Below are positions 8,506 to 16,320 of a DNA stretch of 64,000 nucleotides, in pieces (position 1 is the first letter of the stretch; each line of letters starts with the position of its first letter). This DNA comes from Lachnospiraceae bacterium 10-1. GTDB lineage: Bacteria > Bacillota > Clostridia > Lachnospirales > Lachnospiraceae. The notes under the pieces were generated by a model. It was not told the origin of the DNA, did not search any database, and saw nothing but the letters and a program-made list of their open reading frames with translations. Location: the NCBI GenBank assembly GCA_000403495.2, contig KE159821.1:145588-209587 (forward strand), given 5' to 3'. Made by a program: the position numbers and the translations under genes.

Positions 8506-9339
8506 TTATCGTTTCAATAAATTAAGCCGCTCCATGAGTGCGTCCACGGAACGGCCGGTTTCTGCATCCGGCGCAGGGATTTCTGCCTGCGCCTGGATAT
8601 CTGCTTTCGGTTTTTCCCCGCCATATTTGGCGGCCAGTTTATTCAAAAGGGCGTTGTTTGCCGCCCTGCGGGAAAACAGCATGGAGCTTGAAGCCGGAGG
8701 GAATTTCTTTTCATCTTCCTCATCCTCTTCGGAACTGTCCCCTTCGCCCTCCTCCGGCTCCTTTTCCGGCTCCGCCTTTGCCCGCGCCATGATCTCATCC
8801 GCAAAGCCAAGCTCTACTGCCTTATTTGCATCCATCCACGTTTCCGCATCCATCAGATGCGACAGCTTCGGGCGGGAAAGCCCCGTCTTTAACACATAAG
8901 CATTGATGATGGACTCCTTCACTTCGGCAAGCATATCAATGGCCTTCTGCATCTCGGCATGGTCGCCCCAGGCGATGGTGGCGGGATTGTGAATCATAAG
9001 CATGGATACCGGGGACACCAGGACGGTGTCGCCTGCCATGGCAATGACGGATGCCGCCGAAGCAGCGATGCCATCAATCTTTACGGTTACCTTGCCTTTG
9101 TAGTTGGAGAGCATATTGTAAATCTGTGCCGCCGCCACGCAGTCGCCGCCCGGCGAATTGATCCACACGGTAATATCACCGCTCCCGGCATTCAGCTCAT
9201 CCTTGAAAAGCTGCGGCGTGACGTCATCATCAAACCAGCTTTCCTCTGCGATGGTGCCGTTCAGAAACAGAGTCCTCTCCTCCGGAGCCGTCCCCGCCTC
9301 CGCCTGATTCCTCCACTTCCAGAACTTCTTCGTTTTCAT
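8506..9339 (-). CDS. Head maturation protease, ClpP-related
   Basis: 277 residues from the ATG at 9337-9339, preceded by GAGAGGAGG. The Clp fold is clear: INSPGGDCVAAAQIYNML, DGIAASAASVIAMAG with the catalytic Ser, MLMIHNPA with the catalytic His, and a later DAETWMDANKAVELGFAD region supplying the Asp. A low-complexity acidic linker (EPEEGEGDSSEEDEED) precedes a C-terminal tail that may interact with the capsid. The 5' end overlaps the portal gene by 110 bases in another frame. It is expected to cleave the capsid delta domain. Confidence 0.9.
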   Translation of the reverse strand: MKTKKFWKWRNQAEAGTAPEERTLFLNGTIAEESWFDDDVTPQLFKDELNAGSGDITVWINSPGGDCVAAAQIYNMLSNYKGKVTVKIDGIAASAASVIAMAGDTVLVSPVSMLMIHNPATIAWGDHAEMQKAIDMLAEVKESIINAYVLKTGLSRPKLSHLMDAETWMDANKAVELGFADEIMARAKAEPEKEPEEGEGDSSEEDEEDEKKFPPASSSMLFSRRAANNALLNKLAAKYGGEKPKADIQAQAEIPAPDAETGRSVDALMERLNLLKR

Positions 9340-10588
9340 TGGATTCCTCCTCTCTGTCCTTTTTGCCGAACAGACCGGCATCGGACAATTTTGTCATGTT
9401 CCCGTTTATCAAATACAAATCACCTCCCAATTCCTCCGGGATACGGTCAAGGTTCTCCAGCTCCCGGATGTCATTTGCGGACATCCACCCGTTCTGCCGC
9501 CCCACGGCGTACCCGTTCATGCGGCTCTGGTAATCCCCGCGGAGCAGGCCGTCCACATTGAACTTCATGAAATACTGCTTCTTTTCCTCTGGGGTCAGCA
9601 AAGACCGCGCCATGGACTGCTCCCATCTTGACACCCATGGGTCAAGTGTATATTTCACGAACTCAAGGCTCTGCTGCTCGATGTTGGAGAAGCTGCTCTT
9701 TTCCAGATCGCCCACCATGTGCGGAGGCACACGGAAAATCCTCGCAATCTCATTGATCTGGAATTTCCTCGTTTCCAAAAACTGCGCCTGTTCCGGGGAA
9801 ATGGAAATAGGCGTATACTTCATGCCCTCCTCTAAAACTGCCACCTTGTTTGCGTTGTGGCTGCCGCCGAAGGTGGACTGCCAGCTCTCCCTTACCCTTG
9901 AAGGGTCTTTCAGCGTCCCCGGATGCTCCAGCACACCACTCGGCTGTGCGCCGTTGGCGAAGAACTTCGCCCCGTATTCCTCGCAGGCAATCGCCATGCC
10001 GATGGCGTTCTTTGCCATGGCGATGGGGGAATAGCCAACCAGACCGTCAAAGCCGAGTCCGGGGATATGCAGCACCTCCGACGGCGGCAGGATGACCGTG
10101 CTGCCCTTCACGGTCGGCGCGTCATCCATGCTCACCGTGTATTCATAATAGAGCTGCCCTTTGCTGTCACGCTCCACGCCCATCCGGTCCGGCATCAGCG
10201 GGTACAGCCCCAAGACCTCCCCCTTGCCGTTGCGGATGATCTGTGCGTAGGCATTGCCCCAAAGGAGCAGGTGCGTCATCAGCGTTTCCCGGAACACGAA
10301 GGAAGTCATCTCCGGGTTTGGCTCATCATGGAGTAAAAAATACAGCGGGTGTTCCGCCGCTTTCTCCTTCCCGCCGTTATCCGTATAGCGGTACATATGC
10401 AGCGGCAGCCCCGCCACCGCCTCGGACAGAATCCGGACGCAGGAATACACTGCCGTCATCTGCATGGAAGAACGCTCATTGACACGTTTCCCGCTCGTGC
10501 TGCCGCCCATGAAAAAGCTGTAGGCGCTGCCGGAAGTCCTGTTCTGTGGTGCGTCCCTCGCCCTGAACAATCCACTGAATAATCCCAT
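9230..10588 (-). CDS. Phage portal protein (HK97 family)
   Basis: 452 residues from the ATG at 10586-10588, with AAGGGAG at good spacing; an upstream TTG-initiated extension is unlikely. Typical HK97-family portal features are visible: AVYSCVRILSEAVAGLPLHMY, RETLMTHLLLWGNAYAQIIR, FRVPPHMVGDLEKSSFSNIEQQSLEFVKYTLDPW (the wing/clip region). The last 37 codons are low-complexity Glu/Gly-rich and overlap the protease gene. It forms the dodecameric DNA channel at one capsid vertex. Confidence 0.92.
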   Translation of the reverse strand: MGLFSGLFRARDAPQNRTSGSAYSFFMGGSTSGKRVNERSSMQMTAVYSCVRILSEAVAGLPLHMYRYTDNGGKEKAAEHPLYFLLHDEPNPEMTSFVFRETLMTHLLLWGNAYAQIIRNGKGEVLGLYPLMPDRMGVERDSKGQLYYEYTVSMDDAPTVKGSTVILPPSEVLHIPGLGFDGLVGYSPIAMAKNAIGMAIACEEYGAKFFANGAQPSGVLEHPGTLKDPSRVRESWQSTFGGSHNANKVAVLEEGMKYTPISISPEQAQFLETRKFQINEIARIFRVPPHMVGDLEKSSFSNIEQQSLEFVKYTLDPWVSRWEQSMARSLLTPEEKKQYFMKFNVDGLLRGDYQSRMNGYAVGRQNGWMSANDIRELENLDRIPEELGGDLYLINGNMTKLSDAGLFGKKDREEESNENEEVLEVEESGGGGDGSGGEDSVSERHHRRGKLV

Positions 10589-10618
10589 AGGAACCACGCT
10601 CCCTTCCAAAAGACAGAC

Positions 10619-10654
10619 AGCAGAAAGGCACCGCCAAAGCGATGCCTTTCTGCT
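10619..10654 (-). terminator. Perfect 12-bp stem-loop between portal and upstream gene
   Basis: AGCAGAAAGGCA at 10619-10630 pairs perfectly with TGCCTTTCTGCT at 10643-10654, with a 12-base loop that can itself pair (CGC/GCG). On the minus strand it is followed by a modest T-rich stretch, so it could be a leaky terminator or an mRNA processing signal upstream of portal. The loop sequence recurs in a hairpin of prophage 2 at 55920-55947. Confidence 0.5.
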
Positions 10655-10672
10655 GCCCGTGTTATGTGTTTT

Positions 10673-10972
10673 TTATTTATTATCTTCCCTGATCTGCTTT
10701 ATCAGCCTGTCAAGGCTCACCCCGTCCCGGAATCCTGCACGGTAGTAGTATTCGTTTTCCCGCGTGGCTTCCGAATTTGCCACATCCTCGCACAGCTCCA
10801 TCATTTCCCGCTGCTCCGCGCTTAACTGCTCAAACAGCAGCTCGTGTGCCTGGTCTGCTTTTTCCGCTTCCGCCGCCTGCTCCTCCGTAAGGGGATATTC
10901 CTTTTTAAAGGCGTCATGGTGCATCCCCATCCGTTCCGAAATGATAAGCTCAAGTAAATCCTTCTCATCCAT
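10673..10972 (-). CDS. Small helical phage protein of unknown function (DUF6809-like)
   Basis: 99 residues, all helical and acidic, ending YYYRAGFRDGVSLDRLIKQI. The GFRDG-type ending resembles the 93-residue protein encoded at 17397-17678 (GFKDGFRLG), so the two may be relatives. A clear GGAGG ribosome site precedes its ATG. Its place between large terminase and portal is unusual, and the IS110-family element has inserted immediately upstream, which probably separates it from its original promoter or operon. No function is proposed. Confidence 0.6.
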   Translation of the reverse strand: MDEKDLLELIISERMGMHHDAFKKEYPLTEEQAAEAEKADQAHELLFEQLSAEQREMMELCEDVANSEATRENEYYYRAGFRDGVSLDRLIKQIREDNK

Positions 10973-10989
10973 CTTTCCACCTCCTAGTA

Positions 10990-11344
10990 TAATAATGATG
11001 TAGCCAAGAATGACTACTTGTTAATCAGTTTCTATACACCAGATAACAAAAGAAGGTGTTCTTCCTTCATCAGATGTTATCCCTAAATAATGATCATGTC
11101 TGACGGTTCCTGATAGACACCAGATAATACATAAGGTATCATCCTTTAGGATAGGGCAAAGAATGTCCACCTCCTTGGGAAGCTGGTTCTTACCAGCCTA
11201 TACCTATCGTGAAGTCAATTAGTCCATTCGACAGGATTTTATGTTTTAGCTGGTTGGGAGCCGGAAGGCTATACCTGTATAACACGCTAGGTTGTGTACC
11301 TGTCAGACTGGAAATGGAACCCTATCAGAAAGGAGCCACCACCC
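10990..11344 (+). ncRNA. Candidate IS110 bridge RNA region
   Basis: About 350 bases upstream of the transposase contain no gene but several hairpins: GAAG/CTTC near 11052, ATCC-TTTA-GGAT at 11140-11151, GCTGGT-TCTT-ACCAGC near 11182-11197, and AGGT/ACCT near 11289-11301. An 11-base direct repeat ACACCAGATAA occurs at 11036-11046 and 11117-11127. In IS110-group elements the 5' non-coding region is known to encode the bridge RNA that pairs with target and donor DNA; assignment here is by that precedent and by position. Confidence 0.5.
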
Positions 11345-12661
11345 ATGGCAAACAATGTTATTTTTAATGTTGATGAACTATTCATTTCTGTTGGTATTGA
11401 TGTCGGCGCTGACTTCTCCTGGATGTCTATTGCACTCCCGAACCAGCAGTTTGTGGGAAAGCCTTATAAAATCCTGCATAACAGCATGGATTCCCTTACA
11501 GCCGCTGTTTCTAAAATAAAAGAAGCAGAAGAGCTGTATTCCATGAAAAGCCGCATTTTTCTGGAATCCACGGGAATTTATCATTACCCACTCTTCTGCT
11601 ATCTTCGTGATAAAGGTTTTAACTGCTCCGTTATCAATCCTATCATCACTAAGAATAGCACAAATATTAACATACGAAAAGTACATAATGACCGTTTTGA
11701 TTCAAAAAAGGCTGCATTAGTTGGCCTGAAGCCTGATTTAAAGGTTTCCCTCATGCCATCCGACCTTGCCCTTAACTGCCGGAATCTCTGTCGTGAATAC
11801 TACGATTTGATGGATAACCGCAGCGCTTACGTGAACAAACTCCAAGGTGAACTGCGCATGGCATTTCCCCAATACCTTGGCATTTTTTCCAAGGTTACAG
11901 TCAATACATCGCTTACACTGTTGGAAACTTATACATCTCCATCTGCCTTTATTGAAGCAGACAGAAAGGAGATTATTGAAACCATCCGATCAACAGCGCG
12001 TTTTGGACTTACCTATGCCCAGAACAAGTATGACGCCATCATCCGGGCTGCAAAGGAGGCAAAGGAGTTTGGCTACATCATTGACAGCAATGTCAAACGT
12101 ATCCGTCTTTATGTCAATTTCATACGCAAATATGATGAAGAGATCAGCTGTCTTCTGAATGCCATACATGAACTCGTTGATGCCAACCAGGATACTGATT
12201 TTGTGAAGCAAATACATTTGGTCGAGACGTATAAAGGTGCAGGTTTCCTGTCTGCCGTATCCCTCATGGGAGAGATTGGTGATTTCTCGGCTTTTTCAAA
12301 ACCAAAACAGCTCTTTGCTTACTTTGGTCTTGATCCGGCAGTAAAACAATCCGGCAAATTTGAAGGAACAAAAATCCAAATGTCCAAAAGAGGTTCAGCT
12401 ATAGCCAGACGTGTGATCCATACGCTGGCTTTGCAAAGCATCAGCGTTTCCTGTACAGGTGAAGCCAAAAATCCAGTTCTCCGGGATTACTACCTGAGAA
12501 AATGTGAATCAAAACCGAAGCTTGTGGCAATGGGGGCTGTTTCACACAAGGTATGCAACATAATATTTGCAATGCTGCGAGATAACAAGCCTTTTGAAAT
12601 CATCCCTCCACAGGAGCATATCAAACAATACAATGCTGCTAAATGCAACATAGCCGCATAA
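11345..12661 (+). CDS. IS110-family transposase (DEDD recombinase)
   Basis: 438 residues from the ATG at 11345, preceded by AAAGGAG; a longer upstream start lacks a ribosome site. The N-terminal RuvC-like DEDD domain is visible: GIDVGADFSW (Asp), FLESTGIYHY (Glu) and HNDRFDSKKAALVG (Asp-Asp). The C-terminal Transposase_20 domain shows GAGFLSAVSLMGEIGDFSAF, LFAYFGLDP and MSKRGSAIARRV, which contains the conserved catalytic Ser. Both domains appear complete, so the element may be active. It is the only plus-strand gene in the prophage. Confidence 0.93.
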   Translation: MANNVIFNVDELFISVGIDVGADFSWMSIALPNQQFVGKPYKILHNSMDSLTAAVSKIKEAEELYSMKSRIFLESTGIYHYPLFCYLRDKGFNCSVINPIITKNSTNINIRKVHNDRFDSKKAALVGLKPDLKVSLMPSDLALNCRNLCREYYDLMDNRSAYVNKLQGELRMAFPQYLGIFSKVTVNTSLTLLETYTSPSAFIEADRKEIIETIRSTARFGLTYAQNKYDAIIRAAKEAKEFGYIIDSNVKRIRLYVNFIRKYDEEISCLLNAIHELVDANQDTDFVKQIHLVETYKGAGFLSAVSLMGEIGDFSAFSKPKQLFAYFGLDPAVKQSGKFEGTKIQMSKRGSAIARRVIHTLALQSISVSCTGEAKNPVLRDYYLRKCESKPKLVAMGAVSHKVCNIIFAMLRDNKPFEIIPPQEHIKQYNAAKCNIAA

Positions 12662-12864
12662 AATAATGCAGATTTAACAAATCCGTATCTTTTGAAAAAT
12701 GATATTTTCACCAAGGGGTAAGTGCGCCCTTTTTTAAGAAGTAAAAATTTTTTATTTACCTCTTGACATTTATTAGCTGGACTTCGCCAGACAGCATAAA
12801 GGAATATGTGGAAAATAGCCATATAAGGAACCGACAAAGATAATGTGTACAGACTGGTGAAAAA

Positions 12865-14472
12865 TCAAAAAACAAGCAGCCCCCGGCTGTCATAGACGGA
12901 AGCCCCCGCATCATTCCCGCAGCGGATGGCACGGTCAAGCCCCATGATCGTGGCCACCGCACCGTCAATCTTCTCCGTGGATTTCTCCTTGTCCGCCTTG
13001 ATGTTCCCCGCAGGGTCGGTGCGGATGAAGATGTTATCCATCATCCACCGGAGTACCGGATGCCCGCCGTGGGCAATGCTCTGCTCCAGCACCAGCTTCA
13101 TCAGCTCCTTGGTGGGCGGGGACATATCCTTAAAGCCCTGCCCGAACGGAACCACCGTGAAGCCCATGCCCTCAAGGTTCTGCACCATCTGTACTGCGCC
13201 CCACCGGTCAAAGGCGATCTCCCGGATGTTGAACCGCTCACCGAGCCGTTCAATGTATTTCTCGATAAAGCCGTAATGCACCACGTTCCCCTCCGTGGTC
13301 ATCAGCTTCCCCTGCCGCTCCCACACATCGTAAGGTACATGGTCGCGCCGCACACGCAGCTCCAGCGTTTCCTCCGGCACCCAGAAGTACGGCAGGATAC
13401 AGTATTTATCCTCCTCATCCAGCGGCGGGAACACCAGCACGAACGCCGTGATGTCCGTGGTGGAGGACAAGTCCAGCCCGCCGTAGCAGACGCGCCCCTC
13501 CAGACCATCCTCCGAAACCGGGAAGGCGCAGGCGTCCCATTTATCCATGGGCATCCACCGCACCGCCTGTTTCACCCACTGGTTTAAGCGGAGCTGCCGG
13601 AAACTGTTCTCCTCCCCCGGATTCTGCTTTGCCGACTCGCAGGCGGCCTCCACCTTGTCAATCCCCACCGTGATATTCAAAGAGGGGTTCGCTTTCTTCC
13701 ACACCTTCGGGTCCGTCCAGTCGTCCGCCTCATCCGCGCCGTAGATCACCGGGTAAAATGTAGGGTCAATCTTCCGCCCCTCTAAGATATCCTTTGCCTT
13801 CTGGTGCGTTTCGTAGCAGATGGAATGGGTATCCGTCCCCGCCGTGGTGATGAGGAAATACAGCGGCTGCATCCTGGCATCCCCGGAGCCCTTGGTCATG
13901 ACATCGAACAGTTTCCGGTTCGGCTGCGTGTGCAGCTCGTCAAACACCACGCCGTGGATGTTGAAGCCGTGCTTGGAATACGCCTCCGCCGAAAGCACCT
14001 GGTAGAAGGAGTTGGTGGGCGTGTAGATGATCCGTTTCTGCGATGCGAGTATCTTCACCCGCTTGGAAAGGGCAGGGCACATCCGCACCATATCCGCCGC
14101 CACATCAAAAACGATAGTGGCCTGCTGCCGGTCGGCGGCGCACCCGTACACTTCCGCGCGTTCCTCCCCGTCCCCGCAGGTCAAAAGCAGCGCCACGGCC
14201 GCCGCAAGCTCCGACTTTCCCTGTTTCTTCGGAATCTCAACGTATGCCGTGTTGAACTGGCGGTAGCCATTGGGCTTCAGCGTTCCGAAAATATCCCGGA
14301 TGATCTGCTCCTGCCAGTCGATCAGTTCAAAGGGCTTCCCCGCCCACGTTCCCTTAGTGTGGCAGAGGCTCTCGATGAACATCACGGCAAAATCGGCGGC
14401 ATCCTTGTCATAGCGGCTGTCCTTCGCTTTGAATTTTGTCGGCTTATATTTTTTCAGTTTCCGCATTGCCAT
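12865..14472 (-). CDS. terL: Terminase large subunit
   Basis: 535 residues from the ATG at 14470-14472 with GGGGAGGT upstream. ATPase motifs: Walker A-like PKKQGKSE at about 81-88 and Walker B VVFDELHT at about 175-182. The nuclease domain begins near YGGLDLSSTTD, with the acidic residues expected of the RNase H-like fold, and a conserved FDRWGAVQMVQNLE segment lies near the C-terminus. It cuts and pumps concatemeric DNA through the portal. It is separated from terS by the accessory block at 14.5-22.1 kb, and the IS110-family element lies just beyond its stop codon. Confidence 0.93.
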   Translation of the reverse strand: MAMRKLKKYKPTKFKAKDSRYDKDAADFAVMFIESLCHTKGTWAGKPFELIDWQEQIIRDIFGTLKPNGYRQFNTAYVEIPKKQGKSELAAAVALLLTCGDGEERAEVYGCAADRQQATIVFDVAADMVRMCPALSKRVKILASQKRIIYTPTNSFYQVLSAEAYSKHGFNIHGVVFDELHTQPNRKLFDVMTKGSGDARMQPLYFLITTAGTDTHSICYETHQKAKDILEGRKIDPTFYPVIYGADEADDWTDPKVWKKANPSLNITVGIDKVEAACESAKQNPGEENSFRQLRLNQWVKQAVRWMPMDKWDACAFPVSEDGLEGRVCYGGLDLSSTTDITAFVLVFPPLDEEDKYCILPYFWVPEETLELRVRRDHVPYDVWERQGKLMTTEGNVVHYGFIEKYIERLGERFNIREIAFDRWGAVQMVQNLEGMGFTVVPFGQGFKDMSPPTKELMKLVLEQSIAHGGHPVLRWMMDNIFIRTDPAGNIKADKEKSTEKIDGAVATIMGLDRAIRCGNDAGASVYDSRGLLVF

Positions 14473-14587
14473 TCCGGTCACCTCCCCAAAGACGGCATCA
14501 AAAATGGCCTGCCAGCAGCAAGCCGTAATCTATCAGTACAAGACACAGAGCCTTGCGGCTCCGCTCTTGGAATGTCCAGTTTTAATT

Positions 14588-14782
14588 TCAGAAAAGTGCG
14601 TCAATCTTATCGTACTCGGCCTTAAGCCTCGTGTATTCCTGCGCTATGCACTGCCTCCTGAATCCGTTTTTGCAGGCTTTCCCCTCTTTCCAAAGGCGGT
14701 CAAGCTCCGCTTTCCGTTTCGTCAGTACCTCAATTCCGTTTCCTTTCTGTGCATCTCTCAAATCCCTTTCAAATCTTGTCAT
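14588..14782 (-). CDS. Small charged helical protein of unknown function
   Basis: 64 residues from the ATG at 14780-14782, preceded by GGAGGAGAAAGG; a longer frame starting at 14881 would cover a conserved leader element and is rejected. The product begins MTRFERDLRDAQKGNG, is Lys/Arg/Glu rich and is probably an alpha-helical DNA-side protein. It is the last gene of the accessory block before terL and has its own copy of the recurrent leader element at 14802-14855. Confidence 0.55.
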   Translation of the reverse strand: MTRFERDLRDAQKGNGIEVLTKRKAELDRLWKEGKACKNGFRRQCIAQEYTRLKAEYDKIDALF

Positions 14783-14801
14783 GCCTTTCTCCTCCGCTTT
14801 C

Positions 14802-14855
14802 TGTGTTTTCCCTTTCGGTAGTACACATATTCGCTCTTTCTGCGGATAATAGCAA
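14802..14855 (-). repeat. Recurrent leader element, copy A (promoter-like)
   Basis: On the minus strand this runs TTGCTATTAT, spacer, AGAGCGAATATGTGTACTACCG, then an A/G-rich tract ending at the ribosome site of the 14588-14782 gene. The 36 bases at 14802-14837 are identical to 17292-17327 plus the following matching block of copy B. TTGCTA and GAATAT are 17 bp apart, the spacing of a sigma-A promoter. Confidence 0.6.
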
Positions 14856-14908
14856 GCGGATTTTGAACATATACTGTGCAAATATCTGCAGGAGAAATTG
14901 TGTAGTTT

Positions 14909-15289
14909 TCAATGGTTAGGGATGTGTTTCCCGTCCTCTATCCAGTCAACCAGGACGATGATCTCCCCTTCGGTTTCCATCCGTTCAAGCTCCGCCACAT
15001 CGTCCATGTCCCAATTGACCGGGTACACCCCGCAGAATTCCACAATGCAGTCGATCTCGCCCGTCTCAATCCAGTCCCGGTTCAGGTTCCATGCGCCGCA
15101 GACCGTATCCACATGGCCGTGGCTGACATGGTTCTTATCAAGGATGCCCTCGATTTTCTTGATGGTTTCATCCTTGTAAAGGTCGGTGTCTTTCGGGACG
15201 GTGATGTAAAACATACATTTTGTTGCAGCCTCGCCCCGTTCCCTTCTTGCGTCAATCCACTCCTGGATGACCTCTGTCCTTTTTTCCAT
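14909..15289 (-). CDS. Hypothetical phage protein
   Basis: 126 residues from the ATG at 15287-15289 with AAAGGAG upstream. The sequence starts MEKRTEVIQEWIDARRERG and contains a predicted alpha/beta core (CMFYITVPKDTDLY, then DCIVEFCGVYPVNWDMDDVAEL). I do not recognise a named family. It lies in the accessory block downstream of the zinc-ribbon and cyclotransferase genes and is probably cotranscribed with them. Confidence 0.6.
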   Translation of the reverse strand: MEKRTEVIQEWIDARRERGEAATKCMFYITVPKDTDLYKDETIKKIEGILDKNHVSHGHVDTVCGAWNLNRDWIETGEIDCIVEFCGVYPVNWDMDDVAELERMETEGEIIVLVDWIEDGKHIPNH

Positions 15290-15318
15290 AGCTGTACGCT
15301 CCTTTGCCTTTATAATTT

Positions 15319-15528
15319 TCATCCCCTGCCGTAGCACCTGTGGATGGCTTCCAGAATCTGTTCCTGCTCCTTCCCGTCCACCCCGATGCTCTCCAGAGCC
15401 TCCCTGGTGCCGCAGTCCGGGCAGAGCGGCGTTCTGCCGTCCGCCCGCGAAACTGCCGGCCTCCCGTGGTAGGTCTGCCCGCATCGTGGGCAGACCGAAA
15501 TCCTCGCAATATTATCTGTTTCTTTCAT
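15319..15528 (-). CDS. Zinc-ribbon protein
   Basis: 69 residues with two CxxC knuckles, CPRCG at about residues 13-17 and CPDCG at about 36-40, which together can hold one zinc ion. The rest is a short helical tail (EQEQILEAIHRCYGRG). It overlaps the 3' end of the cyclotransferase gene by 17 bases, so the two are translationally linked. A nucleic-acid or protein-binding accessory role is possible but not shown. Confidence 0.65.
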   Translation of the reverse strand: MKETDNIARISVCPRCGQTYHGRPAVSRADGRTPLCPDCGTREALESIGVDGKEQEQILEAIHRCYGRG

Positions 15529-16204
15529 CGCTGTTTCCTCCTAAGTCCATATTCTCCTGCCGTGGGGCAAGCGCCTCCACCTTGCTGCGGAACATCCGGC
15601 CTGCGGATGCGCGGTAACGGCTGCCCCTGCTGTTCTGGAGCCAGAAATATTTCCCATCGAATCCCAGCACGGTGTAGTTGCCCGTGCAGCCGTTCTTCCG
15701 GTTGGTCACCATGAAGCAGGCGTCCCCGGTCTTCCACCCGCCCGGAAATTTCTCCCTGCTGTCGGCATACGCCCGTTCCAGAAATGCCTCGTCGAATCCG
15801 AAACTCTGGTAGCCCTGCCTGCAGGTCTCCATATAGAACCCGCTCGGAACCCCAAGCGGGCGGTCCTCATGCATGATGTAGACGAAAACCTTCCGCAGCC
15901 GCACCTTTCCGGTCTTAATCCCTTTAAGGGGCAGCTCCATCTCCTTTTTGTAGTAAAAGTGGGGGAAGCCCTCGTAGCGGTCAAGCGCCGCCTCATCCTC
16001 CTCCGTCACCGCCCATGCCGCCACGGGGACGCTTGCGCCCTCCTGTGGCTCGATGGTGAGGTAGGAGCCGGTCCTGCTGCCCTTGAACAGCAGACGGTAG
16101 CCCTCAATCACCGAAGTGCCGATAATCCTCGCCCCGGGGCAGCGCATCCGCATCTGCCGGATGTTTAAGTTTGAGCCGTAAGCAATGTAGTATCTTTTTT
16201 CCAT
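15512..16204 (-). CDS. Gamma-glutamylcyclotransferase-like (GGCT/AIG2 fold) enzyme
   Basis: 230 residues from the ATG at 16202-16204 with GGAAAGGATGG upstream. The N-terminal domain has the family signature YGSNL (residues 9-13), a beta barrel, and ALDRYEGFPHFY, whose Glu78 corresponds to the catalytic Glu of GGCT enzymes. Such enzymes cleave gamma-glutamyl-amine bonds by cyclising the glutamyl group to 5-oxoproline. The C-terminal 70 residues are extra. The neighbour upstream is an amidoligase, which makes the opposite kind of bond; amidoligase/GGCT pairing is a known theme in bacteria and phages (Iyer and Aravind). The leader contains a multi-hairpin RNA. Confidence 0.82.
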   Translation of the reverse strand: MEKRYYIAYGSNLNIRQMRMRCPGARIIGTSVIEGYRLLFKGSRTGSYLTIEPQEGASVPVAAWAVTEEDEAALDRYEGFPHFYYKKEMELPLKGIKTGKVRLRKVFVYIMHEDRPLGVPSGFYMETCRQGYQSFGFDEAFLERAYADSREKFPGGWKTGDACFMVTNRKNGCTGNYTVLGFDGKYFWLQNSRGSRYRASAGRMFRSKVEALAPRQENMDLGGNSDERNR

Positions 16205-16223
16205 CTTGAAATCCATCCTTTCC

Positions 16224-16310
16224 GAAGGGGGCACCCTTCTACCACCTTAAGACCGCCGGAGCGGTCCACTGCCGTTTCCGCGGCAGGCAAGGTGGCAGGA
16301 GGCTACCTCC
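16224..16310 (-). ncRNA. Structured RNA leader with three-way junction
   Basis: Five perfect stems lie in 87 bases. CCACCTT (16242-16248) pairs with AAGGTGG (16289-16295) and encloses two hairpins, GACCGC-CGGA-GCGGTC (16251-16266) and CTGCCG-TTTCCG-CGGCAG (16269-16286), making a three-way junction. It is flanked by GAAGGG-GGCA-CCCTTC (16224-16239) and GGAGG-CTA-CCTCC (16298-16310). The structure occupies the whole gap between the amidoligase and the cyclotransferase genes and ends 20 bases before the latter's start codon. Strand is inferred from the operon; no coding frame explains it. Confidence 0.65.
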
Positions 16311-16320
16311 CGCGTTCCCT

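Larger units (their letters stand above)
10984..12864 (+). mobile_element. IS110-family insertion element (maximum extent)
   Basis: A plus-strand transposase gene with long non-coding flanks interrupts the minus-strand late operon between terL (ending 12865) and the small gene starting at 10972. IS110 elements lack terminal inverted repeats and usually make no clear target duplication, and I could not fix the ends from sequence alone; the coordinates are the outer limits set by the neighbouring phage genes. The element is AT-richer than the phage DNA around it. Confidence 0.8.
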
